Assembly: GCA_030062745.1 (NCBI GenBank)
Contig: CP099847.1
Location: forward strand, 2,898,304 to 2,962,303
From: Capitulum mitella
Taxonomy: Eukaryota > Arthropoda > Thecostraca > Pollicipedomorpha > Pollicipedidae
Direction of reading: 5' to 3'
Length of the DNA stretch: 64,000 bases
Shown: positions 1 through 10,698 of the stretch, in pieces
How positions within the stretch are numbered: position 1 is the stretch's first letter
How the letters are laid out: each line of letters begins with the position of its first letter
Translations under genes and position numbers: made by a program
Notes under the pieces: generated by a model
What the model was told of the DNA's origin: nothing
What the model saw: only the letters and a program-made list of their open reading frames with translations
Databases searched by the model: none

Positions 1-204
1 TTCGAGATCAGATTTCCTTAAAAAAACAGCAGGCTATTTTTTGAGAATTTATATACATATATATAAATTCTCAAATAATATAAATTTATATATATAAATA
101 TATATATATAAAAATAGCAGGCTATTTTTGAGAATTTATATTTATATATATATATAAATTCTCAAAAATAGCCTGCTGTTTTTTTAAGGAAATCTGATCT
201 CGAA
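1..204. repeat. Nested palindrome (foldback or MITE-like element)
   Basis: The first 54 or so bases (TTCGAGATCAGATTTCC...) recur as a reverse complement ending at 204, differing by one T in a T-run. The arms carry the block AACAGCAGGCTATTTTT and then TGAGAATTTATAT. The AT-rich centre repeats the GAGAATTTATAT and CAGGCTATTTTT segments in inverted form, so smaller hairpins nest in the large one. It could be a foldback transposon or MITE, or an inverted duplication made in assembly; the window starts exactly at one arm, so the outer limit is unknown. No coding capacity. Confidence 0.75.
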
Positions 205-1733
205 ATTCGGCAGAGTGCAAACAAAATTAGATTTACCGTCATCCAATGTGCACGCTTCAAATCAACAGGCACAGAAGTTGGCTAATTCGCATTAATTTCG
301 CTGTTGGTCAGGTCAGAGGTGCTGCAGTGCGTTACGTTAAGATAGCACGTTCATCGTGTTATTGGGTCAGTCTAACATTCTCATTTGATTTATGCACGTA
401 CGCAAAGAAATATGTATCACAAAGCAATGATTCATATTTAAGCTAAGTGCACTTCATTTTCCCTTATACGTGCCGTGCATAATGGTTTCGATGATATCAA
501 ACAGCCAACTTTCTAGTGCTAGACATACGTGTGATCTACTGGCAGGCTTCTTATGAATCACCTCTGCTGGGCTTCATGTCGATATCTAGACAAGGATTCA
601 AGTGGTCTGGTACTTGATAGTCCGCAATGCCACAGATTTTTCTAGATGCTGCCTGACCACACTTCTGACTGCTTAAAAACACCCACAAACATTCAGTTGT
701 ATTTGAAAACGTGCGCACAACTCACAGTTCAGCACGCCATTTTGCGACATCTATCACAGGCCTCCACAACAGTGCTTTCACTCGAACACAGTTCTCGCAA
801 TGCGGGACGAAGCACGGCAAGTCTTCTGAACACGTGAACATAACAGTCTTTGGCACATGTACACTGCGACCGACGCGAGGCGCCAAACAGTCGAGCGGCG
901 GAATAAATAGGGAAATGACTCGTCTAATATCAGTGCGCAGCACTACATTCACCGGCACGAAGACGCAACAGGGCGCAAGGTCATCTACCGCTATCGTTAC
1001 AGGCCATTCGTGTGAACTCTGCCAATGCATCACAAGCGATACAAAACGATCAAAACCCGTGGATGAGCATGGAAAAGGAACTGACACGTTGCTGCCACAG
1101 ACGGACCAGCTGCGACTGACCGGAAAAGCGTCACGAGGAACTAGTTCGGCGGCAGACTTTCGGCCATTTCACACGGCCGTCACCATGTGCAATATTTAGC
1201 TATCTCAACAATGAAATGGTCCTCATTGTATGTGCTGCTGGATTTCCTCCATGTGACAAAGTATATCCAATAGCCGTTTTACATGTTACCGGAACGTAGA
1301 AGCCAGCTGCCCAAAGCGTCATTGCTCAATGTTGACGCACATTATGGTGTGTGTTTTGCCAGTTTTTCCCGATGGATTTCAGACACTTGAAAGGACAACT
1401 ACCACTGAAGTCAATTAATTTCCCGGCCACGGAGACAGAAGAGTGCAAATAACAACAGCGCCACTACCCAGCCAGTCGCAGACCGTCCACTCAGCGAACA
1501 CTTCGCGGTGACTGATTGCCCCGGGCGGTGGACCGGAGAAACGGATCATCATCCACAAGAGCGCCGCACTTTTGATCGATAGCGTCTACCGTATGCAGGC
1601 GGCTGCGATCTCCGATAAACAACTCTCGTCGTTTCTTGAGTGCACCGCCAACGACTAGAGCCCCGGCCGGGGTAACAGCACGCCGCCGTCGGGAACGACT
1701 CGCTCTCGCGGCCGGCCCGCCGTCTGGAACCCA
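205..1733. other. No gene recognised; 3' flank or last intron/UTR of the minus-strand gene
   Basis: Mixed-composition DNA without a convincing exon, RNA gene or long repeat. The open frames at about 711-1199 (plus) and 722-1087 (minus) overlap each other and show no family motif, so they are not called. If the terminal exon proposed at 1734-2090 is real, this stretch would hold the 3' untranslated region; I did not see an unambiguous polyadenylation signal on the minus strand. Confidence 0.4.
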
Positions 1734-2090
1734 TCACGTATCAGAGGCCGGCACCCGCGCGCCGCGCCGCCGCGCCCCCCGCATCACAACAGTGATCCGT
1801 CGCGGCCGCGCAGACGGTGGTCTGGCTGTCTGCGGCGGCAGGCGCGGCCATCCGTCTGGGCCCCGGCGTCTGCCACCAGCCGGCCCGCCTCTGCCGACGG
1901 AGCCGGGTCTCAGGTCAGGGCAGCAGGTCTGGGAGCCCTGCCACGATCCTCCGGTGGGATCGGCCCGCAGCTCCGGAGCCGGTGCCCGGATCCTCGGGCA
2001 GGATCCCGGCCGGCGGAGCCCGAAAGCGAGCCCGGGAGAGCGCAGCCGACAGGGAGGGGGCGGGGAGGCCGCGGTGGGGCGGCTGGCGTG
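1734..2090 (-). CDS. Candidate terminal exon of the Sidestep-like gene (weak)
   Basis: A pyrimidine-rich tract followed by TTCTAG precedes a frame beginning HASRPTAASPPPPC. The frame stays open for 118 codons and ends in TGA at 1734-1736. It starts in phase 0, which matches the phase-0 end of exon 16, so it could be the carboxy-terminal cytoplasmic exon. Against it: the segment is very GC-rich, rich in Pro, Arg and Gly, lacks a motif I recognise, and long open frames arise by chance in such DNA. Treat as a placeholder. Confidence 0.22.
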   Translation of the reverse strand, partial: HASRPTAASPPPPCRLRSPGLAFGLRRPGSCPRIRAPAPELRADPTGGSWQGSQTCCPDLRPGSVGRGGPAGGRRRGPDGWPRLPPQTARPPSARPRRITVVMRGARRRGARVPASDT

Positions 2091-3521
2091 CTAGAACTGC
2101 GTGGAGAGACGGGAGGCGGCCACTTGTATCACAGTTTCCTGACTGGTGGAGGCAGGCGTCCGACTCATGTACGGCTCGACGTCCGAGAGGTCCTGCAGCA
2201 GGGCACAGCTGATCACACACCGTCTGCGGCCGAGTTGGACAACGTCTTATTAATCTTAGCCCATAGTTAACATGGTTTAGCAAGCATCTGGCAACACCTG
2301 CAGTCATGCATTCGGCTTGAACAAAGTATTGGCGGTTTGCGCAGGTATGTCTAAGGCAAGATGCCAACATGATTTCGGCCACAGAATACCTCCACAATCC
2401 CGAAGAGTCACATGAAAAATGTGACAGATGTTTCTTTTTTTACCGGTTACTCATCATATGCACGAGGTTGGTTTATCAATCACGAAGAATCCAATAAAGA
2501 GCCATAAAAATGAAACAGCCACAGGCAGCATGGGCACAAATAAAGAGTAAGTAGTAACCAAATGAATAAATGCCAGACACTCCCTGCAGCAAAACATTAA
2601 TACCACAAAAATCCAATTAAATTGGCCGTAGTAGCCTTCACCGTTCAGCATTGTCTCCATACTGACACCTATCGACGTTCCCTTACAGATCTACGGGATC
2701 GAAGAGAGTATCTACCTCTACGACAAGCGTGCTGGCAGGCATGTCTATACCGAGCTCTCCCGGTGGTCGGAGCGCGGTAGAAACGGCTCGATCTCGTGGC
2801 GCCGTGCGGCGTGCGGCGGCGGCCCCACGTCCGTCCGCACGTCCGCGCGCACGTCCGCCGCGGACCTCCGCGCCAGACACGGCACGGACGCGTACTGCAC
2901 GTCCGGCCCGGGCTGTCCGCGCACGGCGTCAGGTCAGAGGCGGGACGGCGCCACAGAGAACCGTCACGGAACAGGTCAAAGGCACGGCAGCGTCATACAG
3001 AACGGTGACACAGAACAGGTCAGAGGCAGGGTTTGCGCCCGCCAAAAATACATCAGGCCAAAGGCCTGGTAGGAACGTCGCGGAAACAAAGTGGGACGAA
3101 GCGGGGCAGATCTACAGGATTTCACGACAGTTCCGCGAGTCTTCGGAATAACAGCCGCGTTTGGAAAAATTGCACCCGTCTGATTAGTGTTCGCATGAGC
3201 ACAGCTAGCGAACAGAAATGCAGCAGTATACAGGCCGGCGACTGGTTGTTCATTGTCGGGAGCTTGCGGCAAAGCTGACCGCTCACGGACGTCGGCGCCG
3301 GGACCACTCCCGGGCGATAGGATCGGCCTCGGTCGGCCCTTCTGCGCGGTGACATCAAACGAGGCAGCCGAGCACCATCAAACAGCCAGCCCCGCATTGG
3401 AGCGACAAAAATACACCACACGGGCAGACGACGGGGTTCTAACGGCGCCCGGTTCAGACGGGGCTCGGTCAACAGAAGCCCCGAACGCCGCGGAGCGGCC
3501 TGCTCGTCCGTGCACGAAACA

Positions 3522-3555
<34 letters not shown>

Positions 3556-3592
3556 AGCAGAGGTCGGTCCGCCCCCGGCCGTGGCGGCTCAC
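2091..3592. other. Intron after exon 16, no second exon confirmed
   Basis: It contains GC-rich DNA at 2750-2960 with repeated CGTCCGCACG-type words, and a (CA)n microsatellite close to the exon 16 donor. A plus-strand frame after CCCTTACAG at about 2679-2688 (IYGIEESIYLYDKRAG) looks protein-like, but no partner exon or family match was seen. Confidence 0.4.
3521..3556 (-). repeat. (TG)n microsatellite just inside the intron after exon 16
   Basis: Plus-strand ACACAC... with one TAC interruption; on the transcript it is a UG repeat beginning about 37 nt after the exon 16 donor. UG-repeat tracts near 5' splice sites are known binding sites for CELF/Bruno-type and TDP-43-type proteins, so a splicing effect is possible (inference). 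Confidence 0.9.
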
Positions 3593-3768
3593 CAGGTGCT
3601 GGGACGCCGGCCGGGAGGGGTGGGACTTCCTCACGCGGCCCGTGGTGCCCGGCGGGGAGGCGTGGCCGTGGTGCCCGCAGCCGTAGCCGCCGGGAGCCGG
3701 CCGCAGGGTCCGGCTGCTGGGCTGGCTCAGCCGTTCAATCATGTGCTTCTCCTCCGGATCCAGATACT
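3593..3768 (-). CDS. side-like: Sidestep-like receptor exon 16: cytoplasmic tail
   Basis: Acceptor CTGCCGGGCAG, donor CACCTG|GTGAGC. It enters with two bases that complete the single G left by exon 15 and leaves in phase 0. It encodes about 59 residues, beginning EYLDPEEKHMIERLSQPSS and ending RPASQHL. The acidic start with EEKHMIERL resembles the short acidic/EKAFERL-type stretches in cytoplasmic tails of Side proteins, but the tail is poorly conserved in the family. It is called mainly on splice signals, phase and codon bias (G/C at third positions). It contains one Gly/His-rich run (GCGHHGHA). Confidence 0.6.
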
Positions 3769-4366
3769 CTGCCCGGCAGACAGGTACGGGTCGCAGTGGG
3801 TGGACGATTCCGACAGTTGGGAGACGAGTCAAACTGTCTGTGTGGCTCGGACAGGTTGGGTGTGAAGGCAGATGGGCCACAAGTGCCAGAAAAATGTGTC
3901 ACAAGGGCCAGATGTGTCAGAGAGGTATGATGGGCCAGACAGGTGAAATGGATTGCGCCATCACTCAAAATGGGTCAGGCGGGTGGAACAGCACAGACCA
4001 GTCAGGTCCGAAATGTCTGAAATCATGAAGTTGAGCTTCTATGTTCAGTCTCATCGGGAGGTCAGATGGCTGCTTCATTGTTCCATATCGCATTTGGTTG
4101 CCGAGTACACTAAGGATGACAACTTCTCCCACATTCCCCGACTCGACGAGTGTGTGCGGGGGACAAAGACCAAAACGAATTAATTGCTCATTGAAATCAT
4201 GGTATTTAATCATCCTAGAAAACTATACTCTTATAAGTCTCTAAATTGCATTTGTTGCGAAAGTAATCAAAAGAATACACCAAACCGCCTGAGAGTTGCA
4301 TCTGCAACTGAGACGGTGCATCAATCTGTCTGTCCGTGAGGCCTCTGGTTCCCCTAGGCAGCGTAC
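3769..4366. other. Intron between exons 15 and 16
   Basis: 598 bp, bounded by GTACGC (donor side) and CCGGGCAG (acceptor side). Nothing further recognised inside. Confidence 0.5.
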
Positions 4367-4469
4367 CCAGAGGCAGCGTCTCGGTGCTGGCCTTCTGTTT
4401 GAGGTCCGGCTCCAGCTGGTTGTTGGTGTCGCCGGCGGTCGTCCCCGCGGCCGGCGGTCGGTCCTTCCT
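4367..4469 (-). CDS. side-like: Sidestep-like receptor exon 15: juxtamembrane cytoplasmic segment
   Basis: Acceptor CGCTGTTCTCAG, phase-0 entry matching exon 14, and a weaker donor TGG|GTACGC leaving in phase 1, which matches exon 16. It encodes about 34 residues beginning RKDRPPAAG and containing GDTNNQLEPDLKQKAS. Third positions are strongly G/C, unlike the flanks. The N-Q-L-E-P-D string recalls the K-N-P-D-V/I-I-P motif of insect Side tails, but that is a loose likeness. It is supported mostly by phase agreement on both sides. Confidence 0.55.
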
Positions 4470-7075
4470 CTGAGAACAGCGGGCCGCCGGGGCTGAGTCA
4501 CGAGCGGGCCGCACATCCCGCCGCCGATGACAAGGCTGACAGCCCGCACGCTGACGTGACGTCGCCACCGCTGCGCCGTCGCGTTCCGGCGGCGGAACCA
4601 CGGCCTCTGGCAAACTGGCAAACTTGGGCGGCGTCGGCAAGTGGTAGCCGCCGAACGTCATCACAGCTCTGGATTTTCAAACAGACCAGCCAGAGTCAAA
4701 ACTGGGCTGCATGTGAGGGCGTTCGGAAGCCAGGGGCCATACAGCAACTCGTAAAAAAACACCTCCGTTCCAGAGAAAACGCGCTGCGTTGGGCTAATAA
4801 ACAACCGACTGCAATTTTTAATTCACAGATGTAAACAAAAAAGTATATTTCGAAGCAAAACATCGCTATTTAAGCATCCACTGGGAACTAAAACAAATTT
4901 TTAGGCGATGAGAATGCTGCCAATTTTTACGAGTTTTAGCATCTACGCTTGCTTCGGTAACAAACATACAAGTCGCCGTAGCTATCCGCGAGCCCGTGTC
5001 TTCCTCAGTTGCGAGCACCGGGAGCAGTATTCCTCTGAGGACGACGCTCCCAGCCGGCTGGGGGGGGGGGGCTGCAGCGGTGCCTATTTGGGCACTCAGC
5101 TGACCGCATTAGGGCCAATTATTGTGACAAATGGCGGGACTTCACTTCACCGGCGACGTCGCGGCGCCCGATGACAAACGAGAGGTTGGGATGACGGAAA
5201 ATGCGACCCACTGATGCTCCCAGGGAAAGACAGAAACGTTGAACGTCAAACCCAAGGAAAAGCCATTCACAGCTCAAAGTGGTACGTTTTAGAACTATAT
5301 GCCATTCTCTTTCATGACCAAAGTTCGCACTCAACTCCGTTATAAATAAGCGTTGAGTCCAAAAAAATTACTCTTACTCTACGAATGTCGGGGCCCCATT
5401 AACCCACAAACTCAAAGTCCTCGCCGAAAGCGCTGGTCAGTTTGCACTGAGATCCTTGATCCACTGTTGCCCGGCAATTTCCATCCCCATCCATTTCGTC
5501 AACGTCGCACTCCGAGGCGTCATCAGCGGGCCATTGTTCACCCCCAGCGTGACACTCGCCCTGCCGTGGGCGAAACTATTACGCTGATGCGATTAACGCC
5601 TGCAGGGGACGTCTAATTGCCGCAAACGGCCTTAATTTTCGCAATTGTCACAGCGTGTTCCCGTGTTAGCAGGCCGCCGTTGTGAATGCTGAATCAAGAC
5701 AGATCAAGGCAGATCTGGGCTTCTCGGTTCGCACCGTGCGCGGACAGACGGTTTACTTTTACGTCAGCTGTGCTCAACATTATGTGAAAAACGTCTCTAG
5801 GTTGTTCTGAACAAAGGATATGACGTAGTCGAGAAAAAGTTTCCAGCTCTCCTCTAGAACTTAAAAGAATGCAAGGAAACAAAATTCGTAAAAGTTAAAA
5901 GACTAGCTGCGTGGAATGACTGGTACTGACAATTATATTTCGTTTATAACGTTTAAATGGCAACGGACAGTTCATACGGCTGATAAGTGGGTAATTAGTA
6001 CGGGGTGTCGACGGACCGCATCACAGGTCAGTCATACCGTAGCGCATGGACAAGGCTTTTTGGAGAAACAGGATGTACTGCAGTTTTTTTCTGAATTCTA
6101 GCACTGGATACATTGCGTTGTGCAGAGGGAATTGTTCTCAAACCTTGCTGTGCAAGTGTGCAAGTCTCAGACACAAATACGTTGAGGTACTACGCCATGG
6201 TCCGTAAATGGCTCCCCCTACGGCAATGAATCACCAACGTCAATGATTTGCAAATGACTCACCCTATGGCCATGAATCACTGATCATTCGCACTTCAGCG
6301 ACGCAGCCGTCCACGAAGAAATGGTTCGAGGAGTGCAACAAACCTATCCGTGGCTACGTCGGCAGCCTTGCAAATGGTGCAAGTGAAAAGCAACACCAGA
6401 TACCATTACCTCGGCCGTTTACCATTACCGAGTCGTCTCGGGTCTATGTCATGATGTTGGCATCCGCGCAAGCCAAGAATCCACTTTGTGCCTTTTAAAA
6501 TTGTCGAAACGTTGCTTCAGTTTCGAAATAATTGCGTCCAATATAGAAGGTGTTACCAACTAGACAAAATCGCACGAGTTTCAGGAACATCAGTTATCCT
6601 CGTAAAATGACGCGAGAACGATCTTCAGCTAATGGTCAAAATAATATAATTGAACACTGTGACAGGACGAGACTAAGTGGTTTCTGCGCCGCCTGTTTCT
6701 TTTGCTCATTAGCTCCTCGCACGGTTTTCCAAATATCCCGAATAACAAAAACGGTTTTGCTCATTGGCTCCGCGTCCGGCCCTTAAAATAACCTGAATGA
6801 TAAAAAGACAGGTCACAGTTTGTCCATCCTAAAACTAAGTATGCTATCTCGAGTTCGGTTCTTCCGACAGTCTGTAGTGTTCTCGTTATTGATGTAAATG
6901 TTAGCAACCAACGAATACTGACGCAGTACCGTGCTGCTGTGCTCTTTAGACAGCACCAACACGCACACCACCAAGCTATTTGGCTTCACTCCGCACCATT
7001 TTTATTAAACCCGTCGACAAGTGTGTCGCTGGCACGCCCAAATTACGCGGAGTTTCCCCGCACCACCCCTCTCAC
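4470..7075. other. Intron between exons 14 and 15
   Basis: 2.6 kb, mostly AT-rich without exons. It has a short G-run at about 5060-5070. Around 6190-6280 two similar short phrases (CCTACGGCAATGAATCAC and CCTATGGCCATGAATCAC) form a local direct repeat. No mobile element was recognised. Confidence 0.5.
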
Positions 7076-7206
7076 CCTGCTCCTGCGCCTCGCCCGGACT
7101 CGGATGCCGACTACTATGACGACGACGACCAGGACCAGGACGCCGATGACGCCCAGCAGGGCGCCCAGCAGCGGCGTCATCCGGAGGGCGTCGTCGGCCG
7201 GTTGCT
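7076..7206 (-). CDS. side-like: Sidestep-like receptor exon 14: transmembrane helix
   Basis: Acceptor CCGGTTACAG, entering phase 1, and donor AGCAGG|GTGAGA, leaving phase 0. It encodes 44 residues: a short linker (QPADDALRM), a hydrophobic helix with LLGALLGVIGVLVLVVVVIV, and then the stop-transfer run RVRARRRSR. The TPLLGALLGVIG start resembles the helix entry in Side proteins. If the donor is skipped the frame stops ten codons later (VRGVVRGNSA), which would give a receptor with a very short tail; that alternative cannot be excluded. Confidence 0.88.
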
Positions 7207-7579
7207 CTGTAACCGGGGCCTGTCTCACTGCGAGATGTGATGGGGGAGGGGGGTGCCCGGACTGGCGGCTGACGAGGTGCCGCCGGCTCGGCAGGCCGTC
7301 GGCTACTGGCGGGGGAGGGGGGAGGGGTGTGGGAGGTCGTGAAGTCACCGCTCCGGCCGGTAGCAAAAGGCCCGTGGCCGATCACGTGGGATGGAAGCAT
7401 GTCGTCTGACTAGGACAACAGTTCAACGTCTGTTTCCAACCAGCCTGTTGCAACAAATGTCTTGATGAGTCATTCTGACACTGGGTTTGACGCATTTGAC
7501 GTCACAAAGCCGCCACTATGCTTGACGCATACGAATAAACAGTCTATGCGCCTTTCGTCTGACGTTACTCCCGACTCAC
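7207..7579. other. Intron between exons 13 and 14
   Basis: 373 bp; contains G-rich plus-strand tracts (GGGGGAGGGG) at about 7235-7325, which read as C-rich on the transcript. Nothing else seen. Confidence 0.5.
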
Positions 7580-7722
7580 GAGCGTCCTCAGCTATAATGC
7601 GCTGAGCCACGTCCTCCGGCGTCACGGCCGTCGTGATGTACCGGTCGCCGCGGCCCTTCTTGTTGACGGCGTAGATGGCCAGCAAGTAGCGCCTGCCGGG
7701 CCGCAGACCCTGGGCCACGAAT
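7580..7722 (-). CDS. side-like: Sidestep-like receptor exon 13: second half of the FnIII domain
   Basis: Acceptor TGTTCGGACAG and donor GCTC|GTGAGT. It begins with one base that completes the codon split after exon 12 and leaves in phase 1. It encodes about 48 residues: FVAQGLRPGRRYLLAIYAVN followed by KKGRGD, the F-to-G strand region of a fibronectin type III fold. The G-L-x-P-G and Y-A-x-N-x-x-G-R signatures are visible. It then runs through TPEDVAQRIIAEDA into the juxtamembrane linker of exon 14. Confidence 0.87.
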
Positions 7723-7982
7723 CTGTCCGAACACGGTCCGAACACCGAGTCAGGGACACGGAGGACAATGACGGAGAAAGTCCGGCCGAACGGCGGCAAG
7801 GCGACAGGAAAATACAGTATGGACCAAACCGCGCGGTCGGCATGCACCAAAACGGATATTTTTAAGGCGAACATCTAGCCAGATTCCCACAAGACGCGGC
7901 AGAAAGTCTCGGCACGACCTGGACCAGTTCCGTTCTCCCTCCAGTGCCAGGCGATGAGACCTCGATCACAGTCCCTGCCGAC
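7723..7982. other. Short intron between exons 12 and 13
   Basis: 260 bp intron splitting the FnIII domain. No repeat seen. Confidence 0.6.
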
Positions 7983-8151
7983 CTGGGCGTGTCCGACGAG
8001 ATGTTGGTGACCAGCCGCTGCAGCTGGATGTCCGTCATCTCCAGCACGAACGTCTGCCGGAGGCCGCCGTTGTAGCCTGCGGTGCAGTGCACGTGCAGCG
8101 TCTCCGACGTGCTGTTGACCACCGTGCAGTTGTTGAGGCCGTCGGGCCGTT
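7983..8151 (-). CDS. side-like: Sidestep-like receptor exon 12: first half of the FnIII domain
   Basis: Acceptor GGTCGCCTCCAG and donor CCCAG|GTCGGC. It enters with two bases (phase 1) and leaves in phase 2. It encodes about 56 residues starting ERPDGLNNCTVVNSTSE, then LHVHCTAGYNGGLRQTF and FVLEMTD. The N-C-T-V-V-N and H/Q-C-x-x-G-x-x-G-G-L strings are characteristic of the single FnIII domain of Side proteins, which carries a family-specific cysteine pair. N-glycosylation sequons NCT, NST and NIS are present. Confidence 0.93.
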
Positions 8152-10698
8152 CTGGAGGCGACCATAGGATGTTTATCCCCTCCTGCGGCCGTTTCGTGGT
8201 CCGGGAGCGTCCGTACCGGTCTGAGACCGTGTACACTTAAGCTTGCATTTATCGCGGCAATCGGCAGCAGATGTCGTGCTTCGAGCTATTTGAGTAAGAG
8301 ATGATCCATGCTTGCTTTTCTGATACGAAGCGTTCTCGACTTGTATTTGCGATAAGAGAACTTCATGTCTGGTGTGAATTAACCCTATTCCCGGCAGGGG
8401 GGGCGGAATCCGCCCCCCCTCGGGTTTTTTGCTTGCCAATTCCAGGCTTTTTGACGCAGCTACGCGAAACCTAGTCACTTTTCCTAGCTATTCCTTCTAC
8501 GCGCCGTGACAAAATTTCGAAATTCTATTTTGCTCAGGGGCGGAGCCAGGCAACGTTTTTGGGAGGCACCTCAGGTCATTTTTGGCCATGTTGAGGGTAA
8601 AAGAAAAATGTCTGCCAAAAACAGAGTTTTTAAGATAGAACTTAAAACTTTATATGAATATATAGCTAAATAGTTGGGCAATGTGCATATGTAATTTTGT
8701 TTATCTGAGGTCACTTTACAAGGTCAGGTCAAGGTCAAAAGTCAAAATTTGTTTTTTCGCAATAATTTCGGCGCCGTTTTTTCAAATGCCAAACCCGGAA
8801 TATATATGACGTAGAAAGATGTCCTCTACTTGTGTACCAAGTTTCAGCTTGATATCAGGTCAGGTCACGGAGCTATGACCTAAAATGTCAGTGCGCGTAC
8901 CCTATATCGCAAAAGTCAAAAAATGAATTTTTTGGAATAGAGTGAATTTAATCGATTAAAAACGTTTACAGATAATATTGAATGCACACGACATCCTTCC
9001 AGGTGACCCTAAGGTCACTGGAGGTCATTTAAGGTCAAAGGTCACAAGTTGATCTGAGAAACGTGTGACCATGACAGTTCCCCCTTTTTTATGTCCCTGG
9101 CACCGCCTATGCTAACATTATACAAACATTATAATGCGATTTGTACTTCTTTAGCATAACATGACTAGCAGAAGCTAAAAAAGTGTTTTGGCCTCTTTTG
9201 TTCATTCCGTTATTGGAAAACTAATCCCCCTATTTTTGAAACCCTGTGAACGCCCATGAATTTTGTCAAAATTTCAAATTTGCATACCCATGGTAAAAGC
9301 CCTATCCATAATCTCTCGATTGATGCCACTTTCATCGAAATCGGTCCATAAACAACGGAGTTATAAGAAGTCAAAAAATACCCCCCATTTTGACATTTTT
9401 GCCCCCCTGTATCCACAAATTTCAAAATTTTGAAAATTTCTTTTTATAAAAATGTAGTTCACGTCACGGCAAATCGATTGCCGTTTGTTGCGATGAAATC
9501 GGATAAGTGGTTCTCGAGATCTCAGGGGGGGCCGAATCCGCCCCCCCCTGCCGGGAATCGGCCATACCGTGCAGCCCTCCGGGAATAGGGTTAAAGGTGT
9601 CTTAAGTAAGAAGAACCCCACTTAAAATTTAATATGTGGCGTGAATAATGTCGGAAATATTAATAAACAACTGGCGCGCAAAAACCGTGTTGAAGCCACC
9701 GTCATGCTGAAATCATCAGCATGACTGGGAAACAGTGCCTTGCTTCATAGTTTCAAATCACCACGCAGACGATAAGTTCATAAGTTTCAAATGACCACAC
9801 AGACGAACAACAAGAAAGACGTGAATCCGAGGCGTTACCCTTGTAACCCGTGGCAGTCCCATATTTAGGCACATATGAATATCATGCCACCATGTAGGCT
9901 GTGACCCTCGGTGTGTTGAGCTTAAGCCAACAGTCGTTTCCCTTCTCAGTGGTCTTGGTAACAACCATTTTGCGCCTGCTGAAACCCGGGACGGCTTACT
10001 CGAGGGACGTTGATGAGTCATACCCTCATTGCCAGCACTCTGTCTGCAAAGTGCAGACCCCTCCTGGACATAGCGTTCCCCGGAAAAATGGCAAATGACG
10101 ACAGTTTTGAAGACGGTTCCAACGGGACAAGAATGTTTTAAAGTCGGAGCACGCGGACGTAGTTAGAAACTTTGATAGAATGATAAATGTGATGGAACAG
10201 CGGACGGACTTTCAAAGAGTAATATGTTCAAGCGAAAGTCTCTGTCAGCTAGTCACTGAACTTTCTGATCGCTTATGACATCCCAAATCTTTTGAAACAT
10301 TGTTAACTTCCAGTGATCTGCTGATTGGCTCATATGCCATGACTCGCCTCCACTGACAAATGTGAAACCGTGCTCTTTTCGGACGCATGCGAAAACGCAG
10401 TGAGGGTGGCTTTATCTTAATGAACTAAGTTTTAGTTGCTGTACAACGATGTGGTTTCGAAAACTATTCGACTTAAATTACAATGGGCGTAAGAGCAATT
10501 CTCCAAACGATGTAACAGCACATGGCGTTTGACGAAATCCTTCAAAATTGGCACGCTCTACCTGCCCTGGCGGAAGTAAAACACAAAAATGCTTATCTGG
10601 AGATTTCCCACTCCAGCTGTTCGAGGTTCGGCCTAACGGCGTCCGTCGCCGACAAATGCCCCGAGGCGACCGTCGCCAGGCCGGACGGACGCGCTCAC
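8152..10698. other. Intron between exons 11 and 12, carrying a TTAA-bounded element
   Basis: 2.5 kb. Nearly half is the TTAA-bounded element described separately; the rest (8152-8378 and 9595-10698) shows no exon or known repeat. Confidence 0.6.
8379..9594 (+). mobile_element. TTAA-bounded non-coding element, copy 1
   Basis: It starts TTAACCCTATTCCCGGCAGG and ends CTCCGGGAATAGGGTTAA, so the two ends are inverted repeats inside a duplicated TTAA. Palindromes of the type GGGGGCGGAATCCGCCCCC lie near both ends. TTAA targets and CCCT-starting ends are typical of piggyBac-type DNA transposons; no transposase frame is present, so this would be a non-autonomous member (inference). The interior has many AGGTCA hexamers, including AGGTCAAAGGTCA at 9032-9044. 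The element at 44795-46015 is a close reverse-oriented relative. Confidence 0.8.

Noticed and set aside
3122..3880. The whole 252-codon minus-strand open frame as a single gene
   Set aside because: Only the middle (3593-3768) shows splice signals and coding bias; the rest runs through a TG microsatellite and non-coding DNA.
7076..7400. Plus-strand Asp-rich frame (DDDDQDQD) opposite the transmembrane exon
   Set aside because: It is the antisense of the Val/Ile/Arg-rich transmembrane exon, whose minus-strand reading fits the gene model in phase.
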